From JBBIMS01 sp964531645 (GTDB lineage Bacteria; Acidobacteriota; Aminicenantia; JBFLYD01; JBBIMS01): a DNA stretch of 64,000 bases. Of this stretch, positions 1-8,220 are shown piece after piece; positions within the stretch are counted from its first letter, which is position 1, and every line of letters starts with the position of its first letter. The position numbers and the translations under genes are program-made. The DNA lies in NCBI GenBank assembly GCA_964531645.1, contig CAZHEF010000008.1:3038-67037 (forward strand), written 5' to 3'. The notes beneath the pieces are model-generated. The model was not told the DNA's origin and made no database searches. It was given only the letters and a program-made list of their open reading frames with translations.

Positions 1-430
1 TGAGAGAAACAAAAACAGGAGTAGCGCCGCAAAGCTTAACCTGTTCAGGATAGGTAACCCAGTAGGGTGAAGGAATCACCACTTCATCTCCCTCTTCAAA
101 AAGTGTGAGTGCAGAGAGGAAAAGACCAAATTTGCTTCCTGGTGTTATAATCACCTCTTTTGCATCGAAGGGAATACCTGTCTTTTTTGTATAATCTTCT
201 GCGATTATGTTTCTTAATTCTACTATTCCTGCTGTTGCCGTATATTTTGTAAAATTCTCCTCTATTGCTTTTATACCGATTTCTTTAACATTCTCTGGAG
301 TGGGAAGATCCGGTTCTCCCACACTCAAATCAATAACATCTATTCCTTTCTTTTTTAGTTCCTGGGCTTTTGCCATAAAAATAAATGTTGAGGACGGCTG
401 AAGAGGATCAAGCCTTTTAGAAGTTTTCAT
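1..430 (-). CDS. Class I/II PLP-dependent aminotransferase, partial (N-terminal ~143 residues)
   Basis: The reading frame opens at the ATG at 430-428 and runs off the left edge of the window, so only the N-terminal third is present. The start abuts the TAA stop of gmhA directly, which indicates translational coupling. The translation has the aspartate-aminotransferase-like beginning of fold-type I enzymes: a short lead, IDLSVGEPDLPTPENV (the substrate-binding G-E-P-D loop), a YTATAGIVELR segment, and the ITPGSKFGLF and PSPYWVTYPEQV segments found in AspC/AatA-like enzymes. The lysine that binds PLP lies outside the window. Family membership is clear. The substrate (aspartate, aromatic or another amino acid) cannot be decided from this part. 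Confidence 0.85.
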   Translation of the reverse strand, partial: MKTSKRLDPLQPSSTFIFMAKAQELKKKGIDVIDLSVGEPDLPTPENVKEIGIKAIEENFTKYTATAGIVELRNIIAEDYTKKTGIPFDAKEVIITPGSKFGLFLSALTLFEEGDEVVIPSPYWVTYPEQVKLCGATPVFVSL

Positions 431-1012
431 TTATGACTCCTTAAAATTATTATTTAAATTATATTCAATTATCTCACAAAGAATGTGAAGAATAAATATA
501 TGGATTTCCTGAATTCTTGGTGTGTCTTTTGAAGGAACAGCGAGGAGATAATCTACTTTTTTAATTTCTTTCCTACCTTCTCCTGTAAGAAAAACAACCC
601 TAAGTCCCTTCTCCTTTGCTTTATCGATTCCTTTGATAACATTTGGGGAGGTTCCAGATGTAGAAATTGCTATTACCCAATCTCCTTCATTTCCGAGAGC
701 CTCAATCTGTTTTTTAAAGATCTCATCAAAGGAAAAATCATTTGCAATTGAAGTTATGACTGAGGTATCTGTTGTAAGAGCAATTGCAGGTATGGGAGCC
801 CTTTCTTTTCTGAATTTATTTATCATCTCTCCCGTAAAGTGCTGAGCATCTGCAGCAGAACCACCGTTTCCAAAAATTAAAATTTTTTTACCTTTTCTCA
901 AACTTTCTGTAATTTCCTCTGCAAGTTTAAAAATCTTGTCCATGTTCTCCTTAAAAAACTTTCTCTTTATTTCTTCCGATTCTTTTAAGGATTTTTCAAT
1001 AAAATCTTTCAC
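431..1012 (-). CDS. gmhA: Phosphoheptose isomerase (sedoheptulose-7-phosphate isomerase)
   Basis: This 193-residue SIS-domain protein has the usual GmhA length. It is expected to convert sedoheptulose 7-phosphate to D-glycero-D-manno-heptose 7-phosphate, the first step to heptose for lipopolysaccharide core or S-layer glycans, in the cytoplasm. Visible motifs are FGNGGSAADAQH near residue 48, the phosphate-binding STSGTSPNV near residue 118, and the C-terminal DTPRIQEIHI...H block that supplies the metal/catalytic Glu and His residues. It overlaps plsC upstream by four bases (ATGA) and abuts the aminotransferase downstream, so the three are one operon. It supports a Gram-negative-type envelope. 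No lesion is seen. Confidence 0.92.
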   Translation of the reverse strand: MKDFIEKSLKESEEIKRKFFKENMDKIFKLAEEITESLRKGKKILIFGNGGSAADAQHFTGEMINKFRKERAPIPAIALTTDTSVITSIANDFSFDEIFKKQIEALGNEGDWVIAISTSGTSPNVIKGIDKAKEKGLRVVFLTGEGRKEIKKVDYLLAVPSKDTPRIQEIHIFILHILCEIIEYNLNNNFKES

Positions 1013-1713
1013 TTCTGAAGCTCCTTTTCAAAGATTTCTCTTACTTTTTTAAGAAGTTGTTCCTTCTCTTCCACGGAAAAATCTTCAGGAGAAATAGGGT
1101 CGTGAAATTTAACCTCAACAGTCCCACTCTTTATTGAAAATTTTCCCCTTGGAAGCATTTCCCTTGTTCCTTTTATTGTTATGGGAACTATGGGAACCTG
1201 AGATTTTATTGAAAGAATAAACCCACCTTTTTTAAAAGGTAGAAGATTTCCATTCCATGATCTTGTTCCTTCAGGAAATATTAGAAATGACCACCCTTTT
1301 TCTTTTATCATTTCGACCCCTTTCTCAATAGCCATCCTTCCCTTGCTACTATTGCTCCTGTCAACAGGTATGAACCCTACCCTTTCCATTCCTTTACCAA
1401 TTATTGGAATTTTAAATAACTCTTTCTTGGGAAATATTCTAACAGGTATTGGTAAAATCAGAAAAAGAAGGGGAGCATCGATTAGACTCACATGATTTGC
1501 CATGAAAATATGGGGCCTTTTAAAATCGATTTTTTCCATTTCATTAATCCTGAGTTTAATTCCGAATAAAGGCTTGGAAAGAACAAGGCCGAATTTTCCC
1601 ACCTTGAAAAGGAAATCTTTTTCCCTTGTTATAAACGAGAGCAAAAGTGCGGGTATTCCAATTGTTATTGTGAGAAAAACGTAAAGGGAAAGGATAAGAA
1701 TCGATCTTAGCAT
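1009..1713 (-). CDS. plsC: 1-acyl-sn-glycerol-3-phosphate acyltransferase
   Basis: A 234-residue membrane-associated acyltransferase that transfers an acyl chain to lysophosphatidate to make phosphatidate for membrane phospholipids. The family HX4D catalytic motif is present as NHVSLID near residue 74, and FPEGTRS (the glycerol-phosphate-binding block) near residue 147. A hydrophobic N-terminal segment (about residues 3-25) would anchor it to the inner membrane. The gene starts 29 bases after the PP2C gene and overlaps gmhA by four bases. Motif spacing matches PlsC. Which acyl donor or lysophospholipid is used cannot be read from the sequence. Confidence 0.9.
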   Translation of the reverse strand: MLRSILILSLYVFLTITIGIPALLLSFITREKDFLFKVGKFGLVLSKPLFGIKLRINEMEKIDFKRPHIFMANHVSLIDAPLLFLILPIPVRIFPKKELFKIPIIGKGMERVGFIPVDRSNSSKGRMAIEKGVEMIKEKGWSFLIFPEGTRSWNGNLLPFKKGGFILSIKSQVPIVPITIKGTREMLPRGKFSIKSGTVEVKFHDPISPEDFSVEEKEQLLKKVREIFEKELQK

Positions 1714-1742
1714 CTTATTTAAGGGTAAATGGATTCATTCGC

Positions 1743-2540
1743 TTAAAAGATTCCAAATCTTTTCTTCTTTTTAATCTTTATTTTTTTTGTTGTCTCATCT
1801 ATTTTCTTTTCTATCTTAATCACTTCAATAGTGAGATTATCAGGTGCCCCCCTTTCCTTTGCAATCTCAATCATTTTTTCAACAGCCTTTTTAGGAGGAT
1901 TATTTATTGAAATGATTTTTATCTCCTCATCTGAAACCATGTTACTCAAACCATCAGTGCAAACTACGAAAATATCACCGTCTTTAACACCAATGCCACC
2001 ATTTATTTGAGGCGTTATGTTCTCCTTCACACCAAGGGATAGATAAAGTATATTTCTTCTCGGATGGGATCTTGCTTCCTGCTCGGAAATAACTCCATTT
2101 TCTCTCATTTTCCCTACAAGGGAATGGTCTTTTGTCAGTTTTTTACACTCATCTTCTCTAATTAGATAAATTCTTGAATCTCCCACATGCCCCCAAAAAA
2201 CATTTTCGCCTTTTAAGACAAGAACAGAAAGGGTTGTTCCCATCCCATGCTGAGACTCCTTTCCAACTCCCTCTTCAAAAACTCTTCTGTTGGCATCGTA
2301 AAATGCCAATTCTATAGCCTTCTCAGCTTCTTTTGTTCCTTCAAAATATCTTTTGTAACTCTCAAGAAAAGTCAAAACCGCAAGCCTGCTTGCGACCTCT
2401 CCTGCATTATGTCCACCCATTCCGTCCGCAACGATGAAAACTCTGTGCTCCTGATCTATCAAGAACTCTCCGTAAAAATCTTCGTTGTTCTGCCTCACCT
2501 TTCCAACATCTGACTTTGAAAAAGATTTTATCTCAATCAT
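1743..2540 (-). CDS. PP2C-family Ser/Thr protein phosphatase (Stp/PrpC type)
   Basis: A 265-residue soluble phosphatase. The ordered PP2C metal-binding motifs are all visible: VRQNNEDFY near residue 14, VADGMGGHNAGE near residue 38, GMGTTLSVL near residue 100, GHVGDSRIYLI near residue 117, VCTDGLSN near residue 194 and GAPDNLT near residue 230. It should dephosphorylate Ser/Thr (or arginine-like) phosphoproteins, normally countering a Hanks-type kinase, but no kinase is seen in the window. The C-terminus ends in a Lys-rich tail. It is the first gene of the minus-strand operon that continues with plsC, gmhA and the aminotransferase. Confidence 0.93.
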   Translation of the reverse strand: MIEIKSFSKSDVGKVRQNNEDFYGEFLIDQEHRVFIVADGMGGHNAGEVASRLAVLTFLESYKRYFEGTKEAEKAIELAFYDANRRVFEEGVGKESQHGMGTTLSVLVLKGENVFWGHVGDSRIYLIREDECKKLTKDHSLVGKMRENGVISEQEARSHPRRNILYLSLGVKENITPQINGGIGVKDGDIFVVCTDGLSNMVSDEEIKIISINNPPKKAVEKMIEIAKERGAPDNLTIEVIKIEKKIDETTKKIKIKKKKRFGIF

Positions 2541-2762
2541 TTTATCACCTGAGACTTCTTTGATTTTATTTGAAAGAAAATTTTATGTCAAGTTTTCGAG
2601 TTGCGTCATTAATTTTCTATATGAAATCCATTCGTTGCATCATGAGAAATTCTATTCCAAATTTTTACTTCCCCTTGATAAATTATCTATCAGAGAGGTA
2701 TATATTTCAAGCACATAAATAAAACTCAAGCCTTTAATCATGTTTTTTAAGATAATAGTTCT

Positions 2763-2790
2763 TTGAAATTCGATAAATTAGATGTATAAT
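2763..2790 (+). promoter_or_regulatory. Sigma70-like promoter for the 2827 lipoprotein gene
   Basis: TTGAAA (2763-2768) and a perfect TATAAT (2785-2790) are separated by 16 bases. A start site near 2797 would leave a leader of about 30 bases containing a purine-rich ribosome site just before the ATG at 2827. Read directly from sequence; activity is inferred. Confidence 0.55.
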
Positions 2791-2826
2791 CTTTTTCTGA
2801 TATAAAATCTGAGAAGGAGATTCTCA

Positions 2827-3408
2827 ATGGATAGAGGTAATTGGTTACTCTCAGTTGCGATTTCTTGTCTGATTTTTCTTATCCTTATAAATTGTCAGCC
2901 TCTCAATTATACTTTGACAGTGATTGTTGACGAAGGAGTCACAGGAACTCCTGAATCAGGAAAATATACTTATAAAGAACTTTCTACAGTGGAATATTCT
3001 TACACTCCCATAAACCCTCTCCATACAGTTGAGGTTTTAATCAATGATAAATATAGAAAGTCAGCTCAGGATTCCATAGTCCTTTATGGCGACGAGTATG
3101 TTTTAAGAGCAAAGATTATGGATGTAAGAGGCTCCTGGAAAATAAAGATGACAAAGTCTGATTCAACCTCTGTTGATTTTGAATTTACAATCACTCTCAC
3201 TGGAAATTATGTTATCTCAGGAACTTTCACGGATAGCAGGGGATATCGCGGAACATGGGATACATCCTACGCCTACACTGGGAATATAATCACTTTGACA
3301 TATGCGGACTGGAAAGATTATATTCTAACAGGAACATATTTTGACATGAGTGGCAATTTTATTGGGGAGGGAACAACAGGAAAATGGAGCTCTGAGAGAG
3401 TTAAGTGA
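2827..3408 (+). CDS. Hypothetical lipoprotein
   Basis: A 193-residue protein with a lipoprotein signal: charged start, hydrophobic stretch and lipobox LINC, with the lipidated Cys at about residue 23. The mature part is short and beta-rich by appearance, with many Thr, Ser, Tyr and Gly and repeated phrases such as ITLTGNYVISGTF and LTGTYFDMSGNF. These suggest a small antiparallel beta barrel or lipocalin-like fold. I do not recognise the family. It stands alone behind its own promoter and converges on the ACT-domain gene. The likely location is the inner leaflet of the outer membrane or the periplasmic face. Confidence 0.7.
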   Translation: MDRGNWLLSVAISCLIFLILINCQPLNYTLTVIVDEGVTGTPESGKYTYKELSTVEYSYTPINPLHTVEVLINDKYRKSAQDSIVLYGDEYVLRAKIMDVRGSWKIKMTKSDSTSVDFEFTITLTGNYVISGTFTDSRGYRGTWDTSYAYTGNIITLTYADWKDYILTGTYFDMSGNFIGEGTTGKWSSERVK

Positions 3409-3422
3409 AATTCATTTTTAAT

Positions 3423-4082
3423 TTAGCTACTTCCTAAAATTTTCTTCAAGATTGAAAATGCTTTGTCAGTATTTTTGTTTTCAAGAATTATTGTGAATTC
3501 ATTAAATGTAGAGACTACTTCAATAAGATTTATTCCTTCCCAGGCAAGGGATTTTAGAATGAAACTATAGATTCCAGGAACAAGAGCAGAACCTTCTGGA
3601 AGCTGGATTGTAATTGAGGAGAGATTTTCAAATTTGGAGATAATTTTTTCGTCCTCGAATATTTTCAATAGTTTATCCTCAAGATTTTTGCTTACAATTA
3701 TTGTGGTTTCATAAATACCCTGAGTGAAGGTAATGAAATAATTCTGGATAAATTTTATTTCTTCAAGCAATCTTTTTTGCTTGCTCAAAAGTAGCCCTGA
3801 ATTAGGAATTGTTATCTCAACTAAATTTGATCTGACCATCAAATCAGGAGGAGAAGAAAAGAAATCTCTCTGTTTTTTATGAATTTTTTTGATTTTAGTT
3901 GATAAACGCTTCAAACCCATTATAATGGCCCCATCCCTCACCTTCTTCATAAGTTCTTTTTCAACTTCTGGCTTTATCTTCCTTGCAAGGGAGGAAAGAT
4001 TGACAATCCCAAGGGAGAGAGCCTCTTCTAAGAATGATGACCTTCTCACAATACCTTCTACCACTTCAGAAATTGTTATCAT
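3423..4082 (-). CDS. ACT-domain protein with HTH-like N-terminus, putative amino-acid-responsive regulator
   Basis: A 219-residue protein. The N-terminal ~65 residues are charged and helical, with a helix-turn-helix-like stretch (LSSLARKIKPEVEKELMKK). The C-terminal part (about residues 135-219) has an ACT-fold pattern: I/V-rich strand, EGSALVPGIYSFILKSLAWEG, then a strand-helix repeat, typical of the ACT_7-type domains that bind amino acids. It is transcribed divergently from the lysW operon, with only ~113 bases between the two starts. I infer that it senses lysine or arginine and controls that operon. No catalytic motif is seen. The family assignment is by pattern, not by search. Confidence 0.6.
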   Translation of the reverse strand: MITISEVVEGIVRRSSFLEEALSLGIVNLSSLARKIKPEVEKELMKKVRDGAIIMGLKRLSTKIKKIHKKQRDFFSSPPDLMVRSNLVEITIPNSGLLLSKQKRLLEEIKFIQNYFITFTQGIYETTIIVSKNLEDKLLKIFEDEKIISKFENLSSITIQLPEGSALVPGIYSFILKSLAWEGINLIEVVSTFNEFTIILENKNTDKAFSILKKILGSS

Positions 4083-4131
4083 GTTAAAATTTTAACAAAA
4101 TTTATTAAAAAAGTAAAATTTTTTTAAAAAT

Positions 4132-4161
4132 TTGACGCTCCTCTAAAGGCGCAGAGATAAT
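4132..4161 (+). promoter_or_regulatory. Promoter of the lysW operon
   Basis: TTGACG (4132-4137) and GATAAT (4156-4161) are 18 bases apart. The predicted start near 4168 gives a ~28-base leader with a strong AAGGAGGT ribosome site (4182-4189) before the ATG at 4196. The AT-rich stretch 4083-4131 between this promoter and the divergent ACT-domain gene is a natural operator site. Confidence 0.6.
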
Positions 4162-4195
4162 CAATTCTTGAAAGAAAATTTTAAGGAGGTAAAAG

Positions 4196-4375
4196 ATGCA
4201 ATTGAATGGAATATGTCCTGTTTGTGAGGGTGAATTAAAGGCAAATAAAGATGTCCAAATCTCCGAAATTCTCAGCTGTCCTGATTGTAACTCTCTTTTA
4301 GTTGTTGACTACATAGAGGATCACACCATCAATCTAAAAAAAGCTCCACAGATAGAAGAAGATTGGGGACAATAA
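4196..4375 (+). CDS. lysW: Amino-group carrier protein LysW, ending in Gln instead of Glu
   Basis: A 59-residue protein that carries lysine or arginine intermediates on its C-terminal residue. In known LysW, the alpha-amino group of aminoadipate or glutamate is joined to the gamma-carboxyl of the C-terminal Glu. Two CxxC knuckles (CPVC at residues 7-10, CPDC at 28-31) would bind one zinc. The acidic tail ends E-D-W-G-Q: the final codon is CAA (Gln), followed by TAA, where characterised LysW proteins end EDWGE. The gene has its own promoter and strong ribosome site and starts the operon, 18 bases before lysX. The identity is secure. The Gln terminus is unusual and is discussed in the findings. 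Confidence 0.93.
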   Translation: MQLNGICPVCEGELKANKDVQISEILSCPDCNSLLVVDYIEDHTINLKKAPQIEEDWGQ

Positions 4376-4393
4376 AAGGATATTTTTAGTTAA

Positions 4394-5242
4394 ATGACAA
4401 AATTAGCTATATTTCATTCAACTATCAGAAAAGAGGAAAAACTAATTATTGAATCTGCTGAAAAAAGAGGAATTAATGTGATGCTGATCGATATAAGAAG
4501 AGAAATTTTAAGTCCTCTAAGATTTCAGATTGATTTTGACATTGCCCTGGAGAGGTCAGTTTCAACGGTTAAAGGAGATTATGCAATATCTTTCCTTGAG
4601 TCACTTGGTGTTCTTGTCATTAATAATTCTAAAATAGCTCGAATATGTGAAGATAAATTTTTGACATCTCTCCTTCTTTCAAAGGCTGGTGTTCCGTGTC
4701 CGAGATTTGCTCTTGTTTTTGACCTTGAAAAAGCATTGGAAGTTGTTGAGGAATTGGGAGGATTCCCAGTGGTTTTAAAACCACCCCTTGGATCCTGGGG
4801 AAGGCTTTTGGCAAAAGTAAATGATAGAGATTCCCTTGAGGCCATATTTGAACACAAAGATGTTCTTGGCTCTCCCCACCAGAAAGCCATTTATATTCAG
4901 GAATACATCAAAAAACCTGGAAGAGATATGAGAGTATTTATTGTTGGCAAAGAGGTTATATGTGCTGTTTATCGAGAGTCCGAGCACTGGATTACCAACA
5001 CTGCAAGGGGAGCAAGAACGAGGAATTGTCCTCTGACAGAAGAGCTGATTAAGATTTGTGAGAGGATAGTAGAGGTCATGGGAGAGGGACTTCTTGCAGT
5101 AGATATTTTTGAGACTGAAGAAGGTCTAAAAGTTAACGAAGTAAACCACACAATGGAATTTAGAAATTCTGAAGAACCTACAGGAGTTAGCATCTCTGGA
5201 GCAATTGTTGATTACTGCTTAAAGATAATAAATGGAAAATAA
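4394..5242 (+). CDS. lysX: [LysW]-aminoadipate/glutamate ligase
   Basis: A 282-residue ATP-grasp ligase (RimK/LysX family) that joins the alpha-amino group of 2-aminoadipate (lysine route) or glutamate (arginine route) to the LysW C-terminus using ATP. Visible blocks are the ATP-grasp lysine VVLKPPLGSWG near residue 136, IQEYIKKPGRDMRVFIVG near residue 168, the NTARGARTRN loop near residue 201 and the metal-binding VNEVNHTMEFRN near residue 248. Length and motif order match LysX/ArgX. The homocitrate synthase in the same operon favours aminoadipate as substrate, but dual use is possible. Intact, with no frameshift. Confidence 0.92.
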   Translation: MTKLAIFHSTIRKEEKLIIESAEKRGINVMLIDIRREILSPLRFQIDFDIALERSVSTVKGDYAISFLESLGVLVINNSKIARICEDKFLTSLLLSKAGVPCPRFALVFDLEKALEVVEELGGFPVVLKPPLGSWGRLLAKVNDRDSLEAIFEHKDVLGSPHQKAIYIQEYIKKPGRDMRVFIVGKEVICAVYRESEHWITNTARGARTRNCPLTEELIKICERIVEVMGEGLLAVDIFETEEGLKVNEVNHTMEFRNSEEPTGVSISGAIVDYCLKIINGK

Positions 5243-5266
5243 AAAGGAACTTTTAAAAGGTGGAAC

Positions 5267-6322
5267 ATGGAAAATGAAAAACTAACAGTTTCAATTGTCG
5301 GTGGCTCGGGTTATGTAGGGGGAGAGCTCCTCAGAATCCTTATCTTTCATCCTAAAGTAAAAATTCAGCAGGTTACAAGCAGGAACTTTTCTGGTATTCC
5401 TGTTTCCCTTATTCATCCGAACTTAAGGGGCTTGACCGATTTAAAATTTTCAAGTCCTGATGACCTAAAGCCCTGTGATTTATTGTTTCTTGCACTTCCC
5501 AATGGAGAGTCAATGAAATCAATGAAAAGATGGATGGAGTTGGCTGAAAAAATTATTGACCTTGGTGCTGATTTTAGATTTCAAAAACCGGAGGATTGGA
5601 AATACTGGTATGGTAAAGAACATATTCTCCCGAAGATTCTCGGGAAGTTTATTTATGGTATTCCTGAAATTTACAGAGAAAACATTAAATCTGCTCAATA
5701 TATTTCAGGTCCAGGATGTGAAGCTATTGTATCAATCCTTTGCCTTTGTCCTTTTGTTAAAAATGGAATAATCAAAAATTTTCCAATTGTTATTGATGCA
5801 AAAATGGGAAGTTCCCAGGCAGGAAGTAAAGCCTCTTGGTCAACCCATCATCCAGAAAGGTCTGGCTCGGTTCGTTCCTATAAACCAACAGGACACAGGC
5901 ATTCAGGGGAGATTGAGCAGGTTCTGAGAAAATTCTCTCCTGATATATCAGTTTGTATTTCTGCTACTGCTGTTGAAATGGTAAGAGGAATTCTTGTCAC
6001 CATTCATACCTTTCTAAAAAATGAATATTTGGATAAAGAAATATGGCAAATTTTAAGGGAAGAATACAAAGATGAACCATTTATAAGATTTGTTAAAATG
6101 AATCAGGGGCTCTACCGTTATCCTGAACCAAAAATAGTAATGGGAACTAACCTTTGTGAGATTGGTTTTGAAATAGAAAAAAGAAACTTAAGGCTGGTAA
6201 TAATTGGAGCAATTGATAATCTTGTAAAAGGCTCTGCAGGGAATGCTGTTCAATGTATGAATTTGATGGCAAATTTTCCTGAAAAAATGGGTCTTGAATT
6301 CAGTGGAATTCATCCTGCTTAA
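5267..6322 (+). CDS. lysY: [LysW]-aminoadipyl/glutamyl phosphate reductase (ArgC family)
   Basis: A 351-residue NADPH-dependent semialdehyde dehydrogenase of the ArgC/LysY family. It reduces the LysW-bound acyl phosphate made by LysZ to the semialdehyde. It has an N-terminal Rossmann motif (VGGSGYVGGELLR), the catalytic Cys in SGPGCEA (Cys151) and a histidine-rich HHPERSGSVRSYKPTGHRHSGE block typical of LysY-type enzymes. It lies 24 bases after lysX. The start at 5267 is preceded by an A/G-rich AAAAGGTGGAAC site. The substrate is assigned by operon context. Confidence 0.93.
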   Translation: MENEKLTVSIVGGSGYVGGELLRILIFHPKVKIQQVTSRNFSGIPVSLIHPNLRGLTDLKFSSPDDLKPCDLLFLALPNGESMKSMKRWMELAEKIIDLGADFRFQKPEDWKYWYGKEHILPKILGKFIYGIPEIYRENIKSAQYISGPGCEAIVSILCLCPFVKNGIIKNFPIVIDAKMGSSQAGSKASWSTHHPERSGSVRSYKPTGHRHSGEIEQVLRKFSPDISVCISATAVEMVRGILVTIHTFLKNEYLDKEIWQILREEYKDEPFIRFVKMNQGLYRYPEPKIVMGTNLCEIGFEIEKRNLRLVIIGAIDNLVKGSAGNAVQCMNLMANFPEKMGLEFSGIHPA

Positions 6323-6338
6323 AGGAGGTGAAAGAGCA

Positions 6339-7385
6339 ATGGGATATGATTCCGAAATCATTAAAAACTTCAAAGGGATTATTGATTCCACGCTTAGAGA
6401 GGGTCTTCAGTTTTCAAAAGCAAATTTTTCTATCCAAGAGCAAATTGAAATATTCAAATATCTTTCAAAAATTGGAGTTGACTATATTGAAGTAAGCAAT
6501 CCTGTAAAGAATGAAATTAAGGAAATTGTAAAAAAGCTTGTTAACATAAAAAGGGAAAGCTCCGTAAAAGTTCTTGCTCATATAAGGAACAGAAAAGAGG
6601 ACATTGAGAAAGCTATTGAATCAGGAGTAGATGGAGTAAATATACTCTGCACAGCTGATCCTGAAAGAATCACATCTCTAAGATTAACACCAGAGGAGTA
6701 TCTGAAAAACCTCGAGAAGAATATCCTCTTTTCAAAAGAATACGGACTTGAAACAAGGGTTTCAGCGGAAGATTTTTTTCATCAGCCCTTTGAATTAATA
6801 ATGGAAATTTATGCTCTTGCCAGTGATTTGAATGTAGAAAGAATAGGAGTTCCTGACACTCTCGGGAAAGCCCTACCTTGGGAAGTTGAAAGAAAGATAG
6901 AAAAACTAAGAAAGAGATTCAAAGTTGATATTGAGGTCCACTTTCACAATGATTTTGGAAATTCTGTAAGTAATGCTCTTTCTGCATTGAAAGCAGGGGC
7001 AAACTGGGTTGATACCTCCCTTCTCGGAATCGGAGAGAGGACAGGAATAACACCTCTCAGTGCTCTCCTTGTCAATCTTTACAATATAAACAAGGAAAAA
7101 ATTTCAAAATACAATTTAAAATACATTACAGGAGCTGAAAACCATGTGGCTAAGATATGTAACATTGAGGTTCCAATAAATTTAATAACAAATCTTTCCA
7201 ATGGTTTCGCCCATAAAGCGGGTATTCACCTCAATGCTCTGATAAATTTTGGTCCCCAAAAGTATGAGCCTATACCCCCTGATCTCATCGGGAACAAAAG
7301 GAAACTCATCATTAAAAGCATAGTTTCTGGAAAAACGACAGAGAGCGATTTAATTGATTTCTATAAAAAATATGGCGATGGTTGA
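6339..7385 (+). CDS. Homocitrate synthase-like protein (LysS/NifV family)
   Basis: A 348-residue DRE-TIM metallolyase, expected to condense acetyl-CoA with 2-oxoglutarate to homocitrate, the first step of the aminoadipate lysine route. I place the start at the ATG at 6339 because AAAGGAGGTG lies just upstream; the open frame extends 45 bases further into lysY. Homocitrate-synthase features are DSTLREG near residue 16, the metal-binding HFHND, LGIGERTGITPL, FAHKAGIHLNA and KRKLII near the end. It is shorter than the Thermus enzyme (about 376 residues as I recall it) and lacks most of the C-terminal extension. In the DSTLREGEQ motif the second Glu is Leu (REGLQ), which is unusual. Isopropylmalate synthase is less likely given the length and motifs. 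Confidence 0.82.
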   Translation: MGYDSEIIKNFKGIIDSTLREGLQFSKANFSIQEQIEIFKYLSKIGVDYIEVSNPVKNEIKEIVKKLVNIKRESSVKVLAHIRNRKEDIEKAIESGVDGVNILCTADPERITSLRLTPEEYLKNLEKNILFSKEYGLETRVSAEDFFHQPFELIMEIYALASDLNVERIGVPDTLGKALPWEVERKIEKLRKRFKVDIEVHFHNDFGNSVSNALSALKAGANWVDTSLLGIGERTGITPLSALLVNLYNINKEKISKYNLKYITGAENHVAKICNIEVPINLITNLSNGFAHKAGIHLNALINFGPQKYEPIPPDLIGNKRKLIIKSIVSGKTTESDLIDFYKKYGDG

Positions 7386-7408
7386 AATCAAAAATTGGGG
7401 AGAAAGAA

Positions 7409-8209
7409 ATGCTTTTGATTAAGGCTGGAGGAGGAAAAACAATCAACTGGGATGGTATCTGCAGAGATATTTCATATTTAATTTCAAATGATAAAATTGT
7501 TCTTGTTCATGGAGCAAGTTCTTGCAGAGATGAAATTGCAGAGAAACTATCAATTCCTGTAAGGACAGTTGTTTCACCCTCGGGAATTTCAAGTGTGTAC
7601 ACTGATGAGAAGTTACTCGATGTATTTTTGATGGCTTATGCGGGACTTGTTAATAAAAAAATTGTTGCAATGCTTCAGAGATATAGAGTCAATGCAGTTG
7701 GACTTTCAGGAGTAGATGGAAAATTATGGCTTGCCAAGCCAAAAAAGGATATCATGGTGAAAGAGGAGGGGAGGATAAAACTTTTAAAAGATAATCTTAC
7801 TGGAAGGGTGGAAAGGGTAAATACTGAACTTTTGAATATCTTAATTGAGATAGACTATCTTCCTGTGCTTTGCTCTCCTGCCATCAGTTCAGAAGGGGAA
7901 ATCTTAAACACAGACAACGATTTGGCAATTGCAGTGATGGCTGAAGCATTGAAAATTAAGAGAATGGTTATTCTTTTTGAGAATCCAGGGCTCCTTGAAA
8001 ATCCAGAAGATGAAAAATCTTTGATAAGAAAAATAGAAAAAGAAAAAATTGAGGATTATCTAAGATTTGCACAAGGGAGGATGAAAAAGAAGCTGATGGG
8101 AGTCAAAAGGGCAATTGAAGGTGGAGTTGAAATAATATATCTGGGAGATGGAAGGATAGAGAATCCTGTCCTCACTGCCCTTGATGGAAAAGGAACCGTT
8201 ATAAGTTGA
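7409..8209 (+). CDS. lysZ: [LysW]-aminoadipate/glutamate kinase
   Basis: A 266-residue amino-acid kinase (ArgB/LysZ family) that phosphorylates the side-chain carboxyl of the LysW-bound amino acid. I choose the ATG at 7409, preceded by GGGGAGAAAGAA. A TTG at 7382 in the same frame would add nine residues and overlap the previous gene, but the family usually begins directly with the first strand and glycine loop, here LLIKAGGGKTI. Other landmarks are VHGASS near residue 35, VGLSGVDG near residue 95 and NTDNDLAIAVMAEAL near residue 168, which matches the ArgB-family N-x-D-x-D-x-A signature. It ends 11 bases before lysJ. Confidence 0.92.
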   Translation: MLLIKAGGGKTINWDGICRDISYLISNDKIVLVHGASSCRDEIAEKLSIPVRTVVSPSGISSVYTDEKLLDVFLMAYAGLVNKKIVAMLQRYRVNAVGLSGVDGKLWLAKPKKDIMVKEEGRIKLLKDNLTGRVERVNTELLNILIEIDYLPVLCSPAISSEGEILNTDNDLAIAVMAEALKIKRMVILFENPGLLENPEDEKSLIRKIEKEKIEDYLRFAQGRMKKKLMGVKRAIEGGVEIIYLGDGRIENPVLTALDGKGTVIS

Positions 8210-8220
8210 GGAAGTGAAAA

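Noticed and set aside
4579..4890. Antisense open frames inside lysX, lysJ, nosZ and others
   Set aside because: They overlap strongly conserved genes, have no ribosome sites and read as low-complexity shadows of the real coding strand.
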